The notes beneath the pieces are model-generated. The model saw nothing but the letters and a program-made list of their open reading frames with translations. It was not told the DNA's origin and did not search any database. DNA of 64,000 nucleotides from Prinsepia uniflora. Its lineage: Eukaryota; Streptophyta; Magnoliopsida; Rosales; Rosaceae. The stretch spans positions 67,629,586-67,693,585 of the forward strand of contig CM064871.1 of the NCBI GenBank assembly GCA_032719365.1, written 5' to 3'. Both the position numbers and the translations under genes were made by a program. Shown here in pieces: positions 32,333-45,250 of the stretch (positions are counted from its first letter, which is position 1; each line of letters begins with the position of its first letter).

Positions 32333-35300
32333 ATGGCGACATTACCATTCTCATCCAAATCAAACTTCACTTCAAACTTCACAAATCCCAGCAACATAAG
32401 AAGAAACACAAGATTGCTCTTCATCACGTCATGTTCCGGCCGAGCAAGGAGGAGACACCTCTGTGTGAAGAGCGTAGCTACTGATCGGAAAGATACCGCC
32501 ACCGCCGCCCAAACCCAACAAGGTATTGTTTTTTAAATTTTGTTTGCTCGGATTGGCTCAGGGTTTTTGTTGCAATTTGCTAATTTCGTATGTGCAATGT
32601 GCTTTATTTTACAGGGTAAAAAACAGTTCTTGATTAAAAAAAAAAAGATTGAACCTTTGCTAATTGTTGCAGATAATTTGGCAACATTTCCTTCTGATTC
32701 GGCCTCCATTGCATCGAACATCAAGCACCATGCCGAATTCACACCTTGTTTCTCTATCGATTCTTTTCGCCTTCCAAAGGCATTCTATGCAACCGCAGAA
32801 AGTGTTCGGGATTTGCTTATCACGAATTGGAATGCTACATATGAGCACTATGACAGGTTGAATGTAAAGCAGGCCTATTATCTCTCAATGGAGTTTCTTC
32901 AGGTTTGCCACGAGTCTCTCTCCTTGTCCAGCCCCTCAAAATTACTTTCATCTTTTTTTATAAAATTTTCTGAAATTGTTGCAGGGTAGAGCTTTGCTGA
33001 ATGCAATTGGAAATTTGGAGCTTTCCGGGGCTTATGCAGAGGCCTTGAAAAAGCTAGGGCACAATCTAGAAGATGTAGCTAGGCAGGTCAGATTTCATCG
33101 AAAATTTCGTTACCCATTACTTTGGAAGTGATCTGTTAAATTGTCTCTGGTAAAACTTAAGATAGTAATTGGCAGGAACCAGATCCTGCCCTTGGAAATG
33201 GAGGACTGGGGAGGCTTGCTTCATGTTTTCTGGACTCTCTGGCGACCCAAAATTACCCGGCGTGGGGATATGGGCTCAGATACAAGTACGGATTGTTCAA
33301 GCAGCACATAACAAAAGATGGGCAGGAGGAAGTTGCTGAAAGCTGGCTCGAGGTTTCAGCATTGTGTACTTTTTTTTTTTCGAAAGACAGATGCTTTTTC
33401 CTTTTATGTTGTGTGATTGATGAACGTTGTTCCTTCTCAGATGGGAAATCCATGGGAAATTCCGAGAAATGATGTCAGCTATCCAGTGAAATTCTACGGC
33501 CAAGTCATTATAGGGCTAAATGGAAGGAAACAGTGGATTGGAGGAGAAAATGTCACAGCTTTTGCCTATGATGTCCCCATACCAGGATACAAAACAAAAA
33601 CCACCATAAATCTTCGACTTTGGTCTACAAAAGTTGCACCAGAAGAATTCGATTTACATGCTTTCAACACTGGGGATCATGCCAAGGCATATGCAGCTCT
33701 AAAGAATGCTGAAAAGGTTCAAATTTTTTAATCATTACATTTCTTAATATACTTATTACAAATCCGGCCACTTCGCTACGTAATTATGCTTATTTTCTTT
33801 GTTCTGGATTAGATATGTTACATATTGTACCCTGGGGATGAATCCGCGGAAGGAAAATCACTTCGATTGAAGCAACAATACACATTGTGTTCTGCTTCAC
33901 TCCAAGACATTATTGCGCGTTTTGAGAGGAGATCGGGGAAGTCTGTGAAATGGGGAGAGTTTCCTGAAAAGGTCGCGGTGCAGATGAATGACACTCATCC
34001 CACCCTCTGCATCCCCGAGTTGATAAGGATCTTGATGGATGTGAAGGGCTTGAGCTGGGAAGAATCATGGGACATTACTCAAAGGTATTTCCAAAATTTC
34101 TTTATATTATCTTGCATCTACAAATCGAACTTGATCATATTTCTTTCCATTACTAGAACTGTTGCATACACAAACCACACAGTTCTACCTGAAGCGTTGG
34201 AGAAGTGGAGTTTGCAGCTTATTCAGGAGCTGCTTCCTCGACACGTTGAGATCATAAAAACCATTGATGAGGAGGTAATTATGATTAATGGTTGCATTAC
34301 ATACTTCAAGTTTTAATCAGGAAACAGATTTGCATCGAAAGATTTAATCTTTATTGTATCTCATGCTCTGATGTCTTGAGCAGCTAATTCATACCATTAT
34401 TGGAGAGTATGGGACTGAGGATCTGGCCTTGCTGCTACGAAAGCTGAGAGAAATGAGGATTCTTGATAACATTGAATTTCCCGACTCTGTCATAAAAATC
34501 CTCAGTAAATCACAGGAAGCTTCTGCTGTTATTGAACTCACTGAGGAAGTTGACTTGTCTGATAAAGAAACTAAAACCATTGTCGAAGAAGCTCAATCTC
34601 AAGAACCGGAAACTCAAAAGAAAAAAGAGGTTTCATTAGAACCAGACGCTAAACTCCCAAAGGTGGTCCGAATGGCTAATCTGTGTGTTTCTGGTGGACA
34701 CGCAGTAAACGGAGTTGCTGAGATTCACAGTGAAATTGTCAAGAACGAAGTGTTTAATGATTTCTATAAGGTAAACAAACAAAACATCAAATGACAAATT
34801 TTCTTTCTTCGATTCACGAACATTATTACTTGTTGCAGATGTGGCCAGATAAATTTCAAAACAAGACCAATGGGGTGACACCAAGGAGATGGATTCGTTT
34901 CTGCAATCCAGATCTAAGTAAAATTTTAACCAAGTGGATTGGAACAGAAGATTGGGTGAAGAATACAGATATGCTCATGACACTTGCAAAGGTAAAATGT
35001 CATATCGAAATCATTTGAATGTTTTTTGTCTTCATCAACCGAAATTTGCTAACAGAAGTGTCATTTCTCAACAGTTTTCCGAAAATGAGGATCTGCAATC
35101 TGAATGGAGGGAAGCAAAGAGGAAGAACAAGATTAAGGTTGCATCCTTCATCAAGGAAAAAACTGGTTATGTGGTGAACCCGGACGCAATGTTTGATGTA
35201 CAGGTCGATCAAATATTTCCTCTGTTTCCTCTACCTTAGCCTTGATTTTGCTCATTCAAACATTATGTTGAGGATTATGATGAAGCAAATAGATGTATGT

Positions 35301-36946
35301 GAGTTCAGGTGAAGCGCATTCATGAATATAAACGGCAGCTGTTGAACATCTTGGGAATTGTATACCGATACAAGAAAATGAAGGAAATGAGCGATGAAGA
35401 AAGAAAAGCAACGTTTGTGCCACGAGTGTGTGTATTTGGAGGGAAGGCATTTGCGACATATGTGCAAGCAAAGAGGATTGTGAAGTTCATCACAGATGTA
35501 GGAGCCACTGTGAATCATGATAAAGATATTGGTGATCTCTTGAAGGTATGGTCTGGCTCCTAATCATATTAGGATCCTTTGGTACCAATGCATTCGGAAT
35601 TAAGGACAAAAAGCCCACCAAACAACCAAAATAAACTCAGTCTCGAGTTTTGAGTTCCGCCCAAACCCAAAAGCTAAACCCCAAACCATAAGTTCTCTCT
35701 CTCATCAACAATCCTACCCAAACATCTCTTCACCCTCCCCAAATTTTTGTGCTAAAATCTTAAATCCGAAACTGTTAAGTACCATATTGATTCGGTCAAA
35801 GGCAAACAAGATACGAGAAAAAATTTCTAGAAAAAGGGGTTTGGACTCGGCAAGTAACACTTTGATTCTCAAAAGAGCAAACAAGTAAAACTACAATTCG
35901 TATCCTATGTCTTGTGTCCTTTGATGTAGTTAACTGACGTTTATATATCTTTTGATGTTGCAAGTGTAGGTTGTGTTTGTTCCTGACTACAATGTAAGTG
36001 TTGCCGAAGTGCTTATCCCTGGAAGTGACTTATCCCAGCACATCAGGTTAATTCCTAGCTAAATTCACCACATTACACCATTGCTTGGGTATCAAATTGC
36101 TAGATATAAAAGATGATAGTAATATAGCCTAAATCTCTCGGTTTCTGCCTCTGTCGACTCAGCACTGCTGGGATGGAGGCGAGTGGAACGAGCAACATGA
36201 AGTTCGCAATGAACGGGTGCATACAAATCGGAACCCTAGACGGGGCTAATGTCGAAATAAGAGAAGAGGTTGGAGAAGATAACTTCTTCCTCTTCGGTGC
36301 ACAAGCTCATGAAATTGCCGGCCTAAGGGAAGAAAGAGCTCAAGGAAAGGTATACATATATGTTGCAATACAAGTTTTGATTTTGTTGATGCACATATTA
36401 AGCGAAAACCTCAAACGATGAAACATTCAAAATCTCAGAACATGTTGATTAATATGTAAATTACAGTTTGTGTCGGACCCTCGATTTGAAGAAGTGAAGG
36501 CATATGTGAGAAGGGGTGTTTTTGGTCCGTACAACTATGATGAACTCATGGGATCTTTGGAAGGAAATGAAGGCTATGGCCGTGCTGATTATTTTCTTGT
36601 TGGCAAGGATTTTCCAAGTTATTTAGAGTGCCAAGACAAGGTTGATGAGGCTTATAGAGACCAAAAGGTAATTAATTATTACATACCAGTAATTAATTAT
36701 TACGTACCCCATTAATTTTATGCACATGTAATTAGAGTGAGTTACAATATTCATTTTAATTTTTTTGTAATTAGAGTGAGTACAATATTCATTTTAATTT
36801 TTTTTATCTGGTTAATTAAATTCTTGCAGAGATGGACAAGGATGTCGATCTTGAACACAGCTGGTTCGTATAAGTTCAGCAGTGATCGTACAATTCATGA
36901 ATATGCAAGAGATATATGGAAGATTGAACCTACTGTCTTGCCATAA
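32333..36946 (+). CDS. PHS1: Plastidial alpha-1,4-glucan phosphorylase (L-type, Pho1)
   Basis: Fifteen coding exons: 32333-32522, 32673-32902, 32985-33086, 33176-33352, 33441-33716, 33813-34084, 34157-34274, 34384-34770, 34839-34991, 35075-35203, 35309-35545, 35970-36046, 36163-36349, 36467-36667 and 36830-36946. They sum to 951 codons (950 residues) in phase. The enzyme reversibly transfers glucosyl units between glucan ends and phosphate, giving glucose-1-phosphate, in the plastid stroma. The first ~60 residues are Ser/Thr/Arg-rich and poor in acids, like a transit peptide. The pyridoxal-phosphate site EASGTSNMKF puts the Schiff-base Lys at about 796. The other conserved blocks include PDPALGNGGLGRLASC, QMNDTHPTLCIPEL, TNHTVLPEALEKW and VKRIHEYKRQLLN. 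An acidic, Lys/Glu-rich insertion at about residues 495-550 marks the plastid isoform and is absent from cytosolic PHS2. Confidence 0.95.
36728..36806 (+). repeat. Short tandem duplication in the last PHS1 intron
   Basis: About 39 bp starting GTAATTAGAGTGAG at 36728 is repeated at 36767 with small changes. It lies in the final intron just before the branch/acceptor region and does not touch exons. Confidence 0.7.
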
Positions 36947-39900
36947 ATTGAAGCCCCGTAGTGATTATGAGTGACGGATTCAGATTGTTTTGTTGGGAGG
37001 GTCAATATGTAAATTAAATGTATAATTTGAATAATCACAATATATTCGATTTGTTTGATTTAAATAGGAAAATTTTCTTTATTATTTGAACAAAATGCGT
37101 ACTGAACTCTAATAGTAATAACAATAGATAAATTAGTATAATGGTAGTCATACTCACTTTATTATGCAATAAGAGATCTTGGATTTAAATTTTGTAAAGA
37201 AAGAGATTGATACTCAATATGTATAAATGTATGCTCTCCCTTTATCATTGTATAAAAAAATCTTTAAGAAATTAATCATTCAAAATGAAAAACAAGTAGT
37301 TATACTATTCACTTAAAAAAGTAGTAGTAAATAATCTGAACATTGAGAATTTAGAAAGAATTTGATCTTTGAATATAAAATTTAAATATTTGGTAGGAAA
37401 TGGGATTGGGTGGAGTAATATATATATCAGGGGATTGGTTTGGTGGTATTAGAATTGGAAAGGGAATAAACGACAACTTTTATTTTATATTCTTTTCCTA
37501 AAACTAGGTTTAGGAGTGTAAAAAAAATAAAAATTAAATTAAATATAAAACGGTCGAGAAAAATTAAACCATAGCATAAGTGAAGAAATTGAAGAAGAGC
37601 GGCCGGTGCTAGATTATTTTTTTCGATGAAGCAATCATACTTAAGAGGCAAGAGTCAATTCATACTTAAGAGACAAGAGTCAATGATTAAAGAACAAGAT
37701 TTTCATGCTGCGGGAGGTCAAGATCGATCAATGATTCAATGGAGAATTCAAGAGGTTGATGGGATCAATTAACCCTTATTGTCTCTCAAAATGGACCCGC
37801 GCATGGCAATTATACTAATTTCTATGCACGTACTTCAAATTAAATATCTTACGAAAACTGGAAAATTAAAAGATACGCTGTTAAATGTGTGGCTACTTAC
37901 CTTGATAGCTTAGGGTTGTTCTAGCCTCTTATATATATAGGCATATTCATGCACCTACATGCTTTAAGCCAAGCCAAACTCGCCATAAGAGTGCTTATCT
38001 TAACCTTAATTAGCTATTTTAGTAAAAGAAATTGATAGACCCATCAAGTGCTTTTCTTTGAAAGAAAATCCAACCCCTAGATAGGCTCATCTTCCTTCAA
38101 CTAAATTAAAAAGCCATACCCTGGCTCTTTCCCATGCTCCTAATTTTCCTTTCTAAAGGATAAACTTTTTACCTATAAATCAAACTCTACTACAAATTCA
38201 ATTATTTTAGAGTTATCATGCAATAATTTTTTACTTATAGAAAAAATAAGTAAATTTTGTTTACTCCGTACAATAAGGTTAAGCAATTAAGTAAATTTTT
38301 TGGGCAGCTAATCTTTTAAATTAGCATTTTAAACTAAAATTGAAATCTCGAAAGTTACCATATATTTTATTGCCAAAAAAAAAAGGTTACCAAAGTTTGT
38401 ATTGTAAATTAGATCCCCTTGGAAATTTTGTGAGATTCCTAGAGGATGGAGCAAGGCATTATATATACCGTTTAATTAAAGTGAGATCGAAATTGGGCAC
38501 CTGCTAAGAGATTTGGGGGGTAGCTAATATATAATTTAAATGAAAAATGCCTTGGAATATGATTCCTCTACAAAAGCTGTAGGTTAGCTTTGGAACTACA
38601 TTCCGTGTCTTGTATCTTTCCCGGTGTCATTGACAAATCCATACATACATAGTTACATACAACTCACCTATCACGTATCTACACTTGCTACACCAACAAA
38701 CACCTTTTTTCAATAACATAATTTCATATGTAATTAAGTTATGATTGGCACCGTTCTCTTTTTAAACCGTTATATGAAATATCAATAAAATTAAAGGTCG
38801 ATATTTAGTCTTTTGTAAGTATCAAATGAACCAACAGTATTAGTAATAATTAAAATTGTCATTATGATTCGTGTATTTAATTGATACATATGAATGATTA
38901 CGTACGTACAAGATCTCCGTTTTGTATGATAATTTAGGAATTGAATAACAATATAATGATTTTAGTATTTGTTGTCCGAAATATCAATCACATTCTGTAA
39001 ATTTCGATTCGTTGCATATGCTAAGCTTGTGATGTGATTGAAGACTTGGAAGTGGTTCATATTTAGGAGGCTCTTTACGTTATTAATTATCTTAATTAAT
39101 GAATTGATGTGAGCTAGAATCAGAGTGAGTGGAATCCTTTTATTCCAAGTGGAGCTATGCATGCCAATGGGAAACTTTGTATCTTTTTGGGAGGAAGATA
39201 CTAGAAGAGAAAAGAAAGCCATGGAACTTTTGCGATCGGGAGGTCCGGCCATCTTCAATTTCATATTGTCAGCACAGTACGCAAATTTTAATTTAAAATT
39301 AAAGAAAAACATAATTAATTGTATATCATAAAGGAACCCCACTTAATTAAAAAATGATTATACTTCTATATATACGACGTATAAAGCTAAAGCTAAAAAA
39401 AAGGTACACTCCACCTTGAATTATTTGTGCATGAAAGCTAGCCAGCCACCATAGCCATCCGTTCATGCATTATGCATATATGTACATATAGGCCCGGGAT
39501 ATCGTTTTACTGTAATTGAGATGTGATCTTCAATAATATTATACAATATTTAAAGTTGTATATAGTCGACGCGCCTAGATATTGACAACACGATAATAAT
39601 TGCATTCCACTTTGATAGTATTATTTTATTCAATTATTTTGATTTATTAAATTATCTCTATACATATATTATCATCGAAAATATCTTCAGACTCATATAT
39701 AGATGTTATTTTAAGATCATTTTTTTTGAAAAATTAACCAAATTAGAGACCGTTTAATTTAGGTATTCGTTTTTATATATCAACTAAATGAGTGCTACAT
39801 AAATAATCCATAATTTTATTGTTTTTTATAAAAATAATTTTAAAATATTAGAAAACGAACGATTGAAATCATGATATAAATAAAAAATTGGAGCGAGGAG

Positions 39901-40400
39901 TTTTTACAGGATGGAATGCAGATATATAATAATAATAAAATGGATGAATAAAAAATGTGTGATATTTAAATGGTTGAATTTGTATGTCACTTTCAATTAG
40001 GGATTTGCCAAGGGAACAGAAAATGGTTGATCGGGGTAGAATCATGGGATTTGCCTTGCCTCCACTCTCCACCGATCCACTGTCAAAAAGTAATGATTAT
40101 TTTTTATTTTTACTAACAATGGAAACTTAATTATCATATTAAAGATGCGATGGTGATTGGTAGCTATGTATTAAGTACATCAACCTGGTTCAATGCTTCT
40201 GGTTAATCTTTTTACACAGACCTCCAATCTCTCTTAATTTTTTATTAATTCTAATAATAATTTGTCGGTGTCGGGAGTATATTCATGCTCTTGTTTTTCC
40301 CTTTCATTTCTAAAATTTGAATCTAAAATACTTACCCTCGATATTTCTTTAAATATTACAATTTAATTATGTGGAACCATAAATTACTCAAAAATTGTGA
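36947..40400. other. AT-rich intergenic sequence, no gene recognised
   Basis: PHS1 3' flank followed by about 3.4 kb of A/T-rich sequence. ORFs such as 38962-39342 (minus) and 39125-39331 (plus) overlap each other and show no domain I know. Confidence 0.5.
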
Positions 40401-40402
40401 AG

Positions 40403-40890
40403 CTGTCACGTGGCTCATAATTTCTAAAAATGACCAAATTGACCTTTGCAATTATACAAGTGACCAGCAGACACCTACACATCAAATAATCTATTTAACA
40501 GCTAAATACGTTATTTAATCGGGTTAAGAGTCTCTGAAATATTAATAACGGACAATTAATATTGATATTAAATCACAATAATTATCATTATTATCATAAT
40601 GAGCTATTATTATAATTATTAAATAATATATTTTATTATTAATATATTATTTATTAATTACAAATTCAACGGACCAATCAGAATGCTCCGAGACTCCCAA
40701 AGTTTTCCTATAAATAGCGGAGCTCATTTCACTTTCCAAGTAATTTTGTTCAACGCTACTTAAACTCTTGAGATTTCTCTTTCAAAGCTGACTTAAGCAT
40801 TGGAGCGTTCTTGGTCGAACACCCCCCGGGTCTCGATCATTGAACGAACGATAGCTTACTGTTTGCTTGTTTGTAGGGATCCTTGAATTT
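40403..40890 (+). mobile_element. Probable LTR fragment (Ty3/gypsy-like)
   Basis: Begins near TGTCACGTGGCTC. It contains a good promoter (CCTATAAATAGCGGAGC at about 40709) followed by a leader with GACTTAAGCATTGGAGCG and AACACCCCCCGGGTC at about 40790-40835. This combination is common in gypsy LTR R/U5 regions. No matching second LTR or coding region is seen nearby, so it is at most a solo or truncated LTR. Confidence 0.4.
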
Positions 40891-43069
40891 TTTGAGTTTA
40901 AAGGACGAATTTTGCTTTAACAAATTACAATAGAAAGTACTCAATCTACAATACCAAAAAGTATAAAATCGCAAAGGCAAATGGTCCCTTGCGATACTCA
41001 TCCCAAATCTTTGAGTCTTCATCATTTAATTAATTTGCCAGCTAAATATATAATTCACCTGTTCACATGAATGCATGAAGAAAATTTAAGCAAGAAATCG
41101 CAACGGTGACGCTTAGTTATTATATATGCTATTTTTTGTTCTTCTTCTAGATTTGATATTACAAAAGGGAGCAGTGAAATTGTAAGTAATAAGTGGAAAC
41201 ACACATAATTTCAAAATTGTGACGGTTAGTTGTATATTCTCATATTATATATCTTTTTTATTTATTGAATTATTTTGTACAATATATTATAATCAGAATC
41301 ACATATATATATTATTATTATTTCAAAATCGTCTTTATAAAAAATAATAAAAATTGAAGATAATTTACCTATTCATGAACATAATAATATGCAACTAATT
41401 AGTTCCACTATATTACATATTATTAACTCATTTATACATTACTTTTGATAGTATAATATTGGAGAAAAATAAAGTAATTACAATATATATACAGGTATGT
41501 ACAGTGAGTGTCGATCTATATATTAAACTTTAATGTAAATTCATTTTGCCTCTATTTTTATAATAAATTATGAAAATCAATTCAGCTGGAGATCTAGATC
41601 CATTGGAGAGGCCCTTTTTCCTTTTTAATTTCAGTGTAGCATGCATGTGTACTTGTGTTATCTCGATTTCCTAGTAATAAGTATTAGTAACAGGTTCAAA
41701 TTAATTTGCTGGTTGACTCAGGGATGATTCCCTTATATTAATACCACAATATGTGAAAAAATTTCAATCTATTTAAGTTTATGTACAACTAAAAATAAAA
41801 TAAAATACACTTTGCATTTCACATATGATATGTAATTACAAAGAAAATAACGAGTCCAACAGGGCAAGATGGCAGGAGGCTGGATAACTTAAGGGAGCCC
41901 TAATCTTTTTTTAGTTTTGGTAACTGTGGGGAGCCCTAGCATTTTTAGGGCAAGGACTCAAGGAGCCTTGACTACATGGGGAGAGAAGGAGGGGGGGCCC
42001 TACATTAATCCCACAAGTTGACTATTCAAAAGCTTTCATGTGTGATTGTATTATTGTAAGTTTGTAACTATCAATCCTATTGGCTCAAGGACCCCACGTA
42101 CCTAATTGTTATCTTTATAAAATCTTGCGAAATAAAAATCCGGGTCCCTGTCCGGTAGCCCCTACCCCCTTCCCAATAATCCACGTGCGATCTTTTTGTA
42201 ATCAACTGCGTTCCGTCCATGGAGATGCAACAATGGAGCGCAAAGCAGGCAATCCCTCCTCTCTAAATAACTAAATAATAATAATAATAAATTTTCATAA
42301 AATTATATAATTTGTTAAGTATGTGATGAACGCCTGAAATGACGTGGTTGCTTGAGGCTCAAGGAGTTTTTATGAGTAAACTATGAGATTCGGATATCAT
42401 CGGTCCTCAAACGCTTGGCATTTGAGGGTATTTTTTAAGTAATGAGGAAATATTATTAAATTTGTGTAATAATTTGGTCCATAAAGAAATTCATCTGGAT
42501 GTATTTTTTAAGTCATGAGGAAATATTATTAAATTTTTGTAATAATTCGGTCCATAAAGAAATTAGAAATTCTTTGAGTTTATTATTAGGAGATAATAGT
42601 GTGATTATTGTTGTGTTTGGTGTGAGAGGACATAAATCTTCCACGTCGAAGGTTTTTGATATGGACCATGTTTTGTTTGGACCAGATATTTCAACGTAGA
42701 TCGATCGAGTCTGGCATTGGATCAGAGCAACTATATATACAGCTTCATCACTATTGCAGTAATTATCTACTTTGTCTTTGAGATGAAATTAATTAAATAG
42801 TTGGAGACAAAATGATCGATGTGATTTATTGATTTAAGGAAAAAAATAATTAAGAAAAATATTGGTGTATGTTTATTTTGACAATTTTGACTAAATTTTT
42901 TTATCATTTGAAAATATTGTTGCATGTTTTTAAACACTATTTCAAATTACAAATAACATGGCAAAATATATATTTCGAAACCAAATAATTTCACAGAGGG
43001 AGGTCCACAGAGGGGCCCTTTATATATTAAGAAAATATCTCTACTTTTCTTAAATTTGTAGTTTTATTA
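40891..43069. other. AT-rich intergenic sequence
   Basis: No gene recognised. It includes a GC-richer island at about 41860-42260 with repeated GGGAGCCCTA and GGGCCC words (41888, 41935, 41995) whose nature is unclear, and the tandem duplication listed separately. Confidence 0.45.
42428..42564 (+). repeat. 73-bp tandem duplication
   Basis: The block starting GTATTTTTTAAGTAATGAGG at 42428 recurs at 42501 with about five differences (for example AAGTCATGAGG, AATTCGGTCC). Both copies end CCATAAAGAAATT. Confidence 0.85.
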
Positions 43070-43460
43070 GGTAGATAAATTACACAAACACCCTTTGAGA
43101 TTTTTTGTGTTTTCACAAACGTTTGACTCTCCGGTTTTAGACTTTATACAAGCACCTCATATATTCCAAAAAAGCATTACACATAATCTATAAAACATGA
43201 AAAATATTTAATTAAATGTAATATAAATTATGTAAATACTAAAATGCCTTTATGGTTATTTGGATACATTATCATTCATGTAGAGGGTAAATTTTGTCAA
43301 AATTTAGGTTAATTTCAAGTTTAAATTGATAATTACATAGCAAATCAGTTCATGTATATTGTTTTTAGAACCTAAGGGGGGTGTTTGTGTAAGGTCTAAA
43401 ATCTAAGTGAGTGTTTGTGAAAGCACCAAAAATTTGAGGGGGTATTTGTGTAAATAACCC
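43070..43460. mobile_element. MITE-like foldback element
   Basis: The left arm (about 43073-43158) and the reverse complement of the right arm (about 43360-43458) are similar: TTACACAAACACCC against TTTACACAAATACCC, then TTTTCACAAACG against CTTTCACAAACA, then TTTTAGACTTTATACAAGCACC against TTTTAGACCTTACACAAACACC. Inverted arms of about 85-95 bp surround a 200-bp AT-rich centre. There is no coding capacity and no clear target duplication was identified. Confidence 0.65.
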
Positions 43461-43540
43461 ATTAATTAATTAGTGCACATTTGAACTCTTTGTTTACGAT
43501 TTTTTATTTTTATTACATTCTCTATTTGAATTTTTATTAG

Positions 43541-43544
<4 letters not shown>

Positions 43545-43575
<31 letters not shown>
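43545..43575. repeat. (TA)n microsatellite
   Basis: An alternating AT/TA run of about 30 bp. Similar runs occur at 46081-46102, 48963-48976, 49267-49286 and 50930-50953. Confidence 0.9.
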
Positions 43576-43577
<2 letters not shown>

Positions 43578-45250
43578 TTATGCAATGAAATATTAAAAAT
43601 GTAGTATGATTATTTAGATCTTTATTTAATTTTAGATTATTATGTGTAATAAAAATTTCCAATTAGTTTTCAAAAAATCTAAAATAATTGTAATTTCGCC
43701 TAATTTTGAATAATCTAATTATACATATATGTAGATGATCATCCGGTTAAAAATAGCTATGTAAAATGCATAATAATTATGAGGTTTTCATGAGTTACGT
43801 TATATAAAGAACAATATCTTATAGGCATGTCAATTTTCACATGACTTGCAAACACCTGATGCAACTCTAATTTTGGTAAATATGTAAAATGGATTTTGTT
43901 TTTTTTTTTGGAGGATACAATAGTACCTGTTAGCATATAGGCATGATCGATATCCCAGACTCTCAATAATTGGCATATGATCAAACAGGTGCTGTTACAA
44001 CTCAAGCAACCGTCATTAATTATTGCAATTGAATCATGCATGTTTCATGGCCGGGGACTTCAACTACAAAATTTTAAATAAATAATGAGATTGATTTTTT
44101 TACTTTACTTTCTCATTATCCACTCCTTGAATTGTTTATCCATTTATTTTGGTTTGAGTTATTTACTCTGGTGATTATATTAATAAATAAATTAAGGAAT
44201 GCACACGAGGTAAAAAAAGAAGTGTAAAAATCAACTCCTTAAATATATAATTACTCCCCCTTTCATTTGGTTCAGTTACATATACATGATCACCACTCCT
44301 ATTATTTGTCCTCTAAATATAAGATCAAAGATATATACGTACAAAATTATTACGTCACAAAGTATATCAGCTTTGCAAAAATATTCATATATTGCTACAA
44401 ATTAATGTACATAATGTCCAAGTGCATGGCTTAAATAAAACAATTTAAAAGTAAAATAATTTGTAAACATTTCTTTTAATGCAAAAGTATCGGAAGAGAG
44501 AATACATAGGTGAAAAAGTGAAACGTGAATACAAAATATATCAACAAATAACATCGGTAAAAAAAAAACAAATTGCAGATAAAATGATCAATTTATTTTA
44601 ACTAGTTTCCCATCACTTGTTATCAACCAAATAAAATTTATAGGGTGTCATTTTACCATGTATAATCTCACATTCATAACCAAGTAAAGTGAATAATATT
44701 GAGAAGGAGAATCATATGCATTAATATTAACTTTTCGGTTCATGAAAGTTAAATCTGAAATTTCATGATGCAAGATAAAAGAAAAATTAGATTAAATTGA
44801 AAGAAAAATAAAGAAAATAGATAATAATCCATGTTGGATTGTTCATGTTGATGCGTGTGGGGGCCATTTTGCCCCGGGTGTGTCGTGGTTGCTTAAATAT
44901 GAGCCTCCCGTACTATACACTCAGAGGTTGACGGCGATTTTTCTAACTTATCTTTTTTTTTTTTTTTCTATTCAATTCCAATCCTTCCCCTCCCTTTCTC
45001 TTCTCAATTTGATTCTCTCCATTTCTCTCTACTGTGCATTGATTGATGGCACAAAGCCTTTCAATCCCCCTGTGAAAAGTTCAAAAACTACGAGTCCTTT
45101 CCAACACTCAAACACACCAAAACCCTAATTCCCCAACTCTCTCTCTCTCTCTCTCTCCTCGCCTTCCTTCGTCCTTCTTCAGATTGATGCCCGATTCTCA
45201 CTCACAATCCCAATCCCTTCTTGTTCCGCGACGGATCGTGCTCGGTTCTC
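43576..45250. other. Intergenic and WRKY57-type gene promoter
   Basis: AT-rich, no gene recognised to about 44850. The final 300 bases are pyrimidine-rich promoter/5' leader with a (CT)n run at about 45137-45157. Confidence 0.45.
45137..45157 (+). repeat. (CT)n tract in the WRKY57-type 5' leader
   Basis: About ten CT dinucleotides in the pyrimidine-rich leader upstream of the start codon; such Y-patch sequences are frequent in plant core promoters and leaders. Confidence 0.8.

Noticed and set aside
38962..39342. 126-residue minus ORF with overlapping plus ORF
   Set aside because: No domain, AT-rich flanks, no splice partners; chance ORF is more likely.
45221..45250. Ten-codon upstream extension of the WRKY57-type ORF
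   Set aside because: It would need a TTG start; the ATG at 45251 fits the orthologue.
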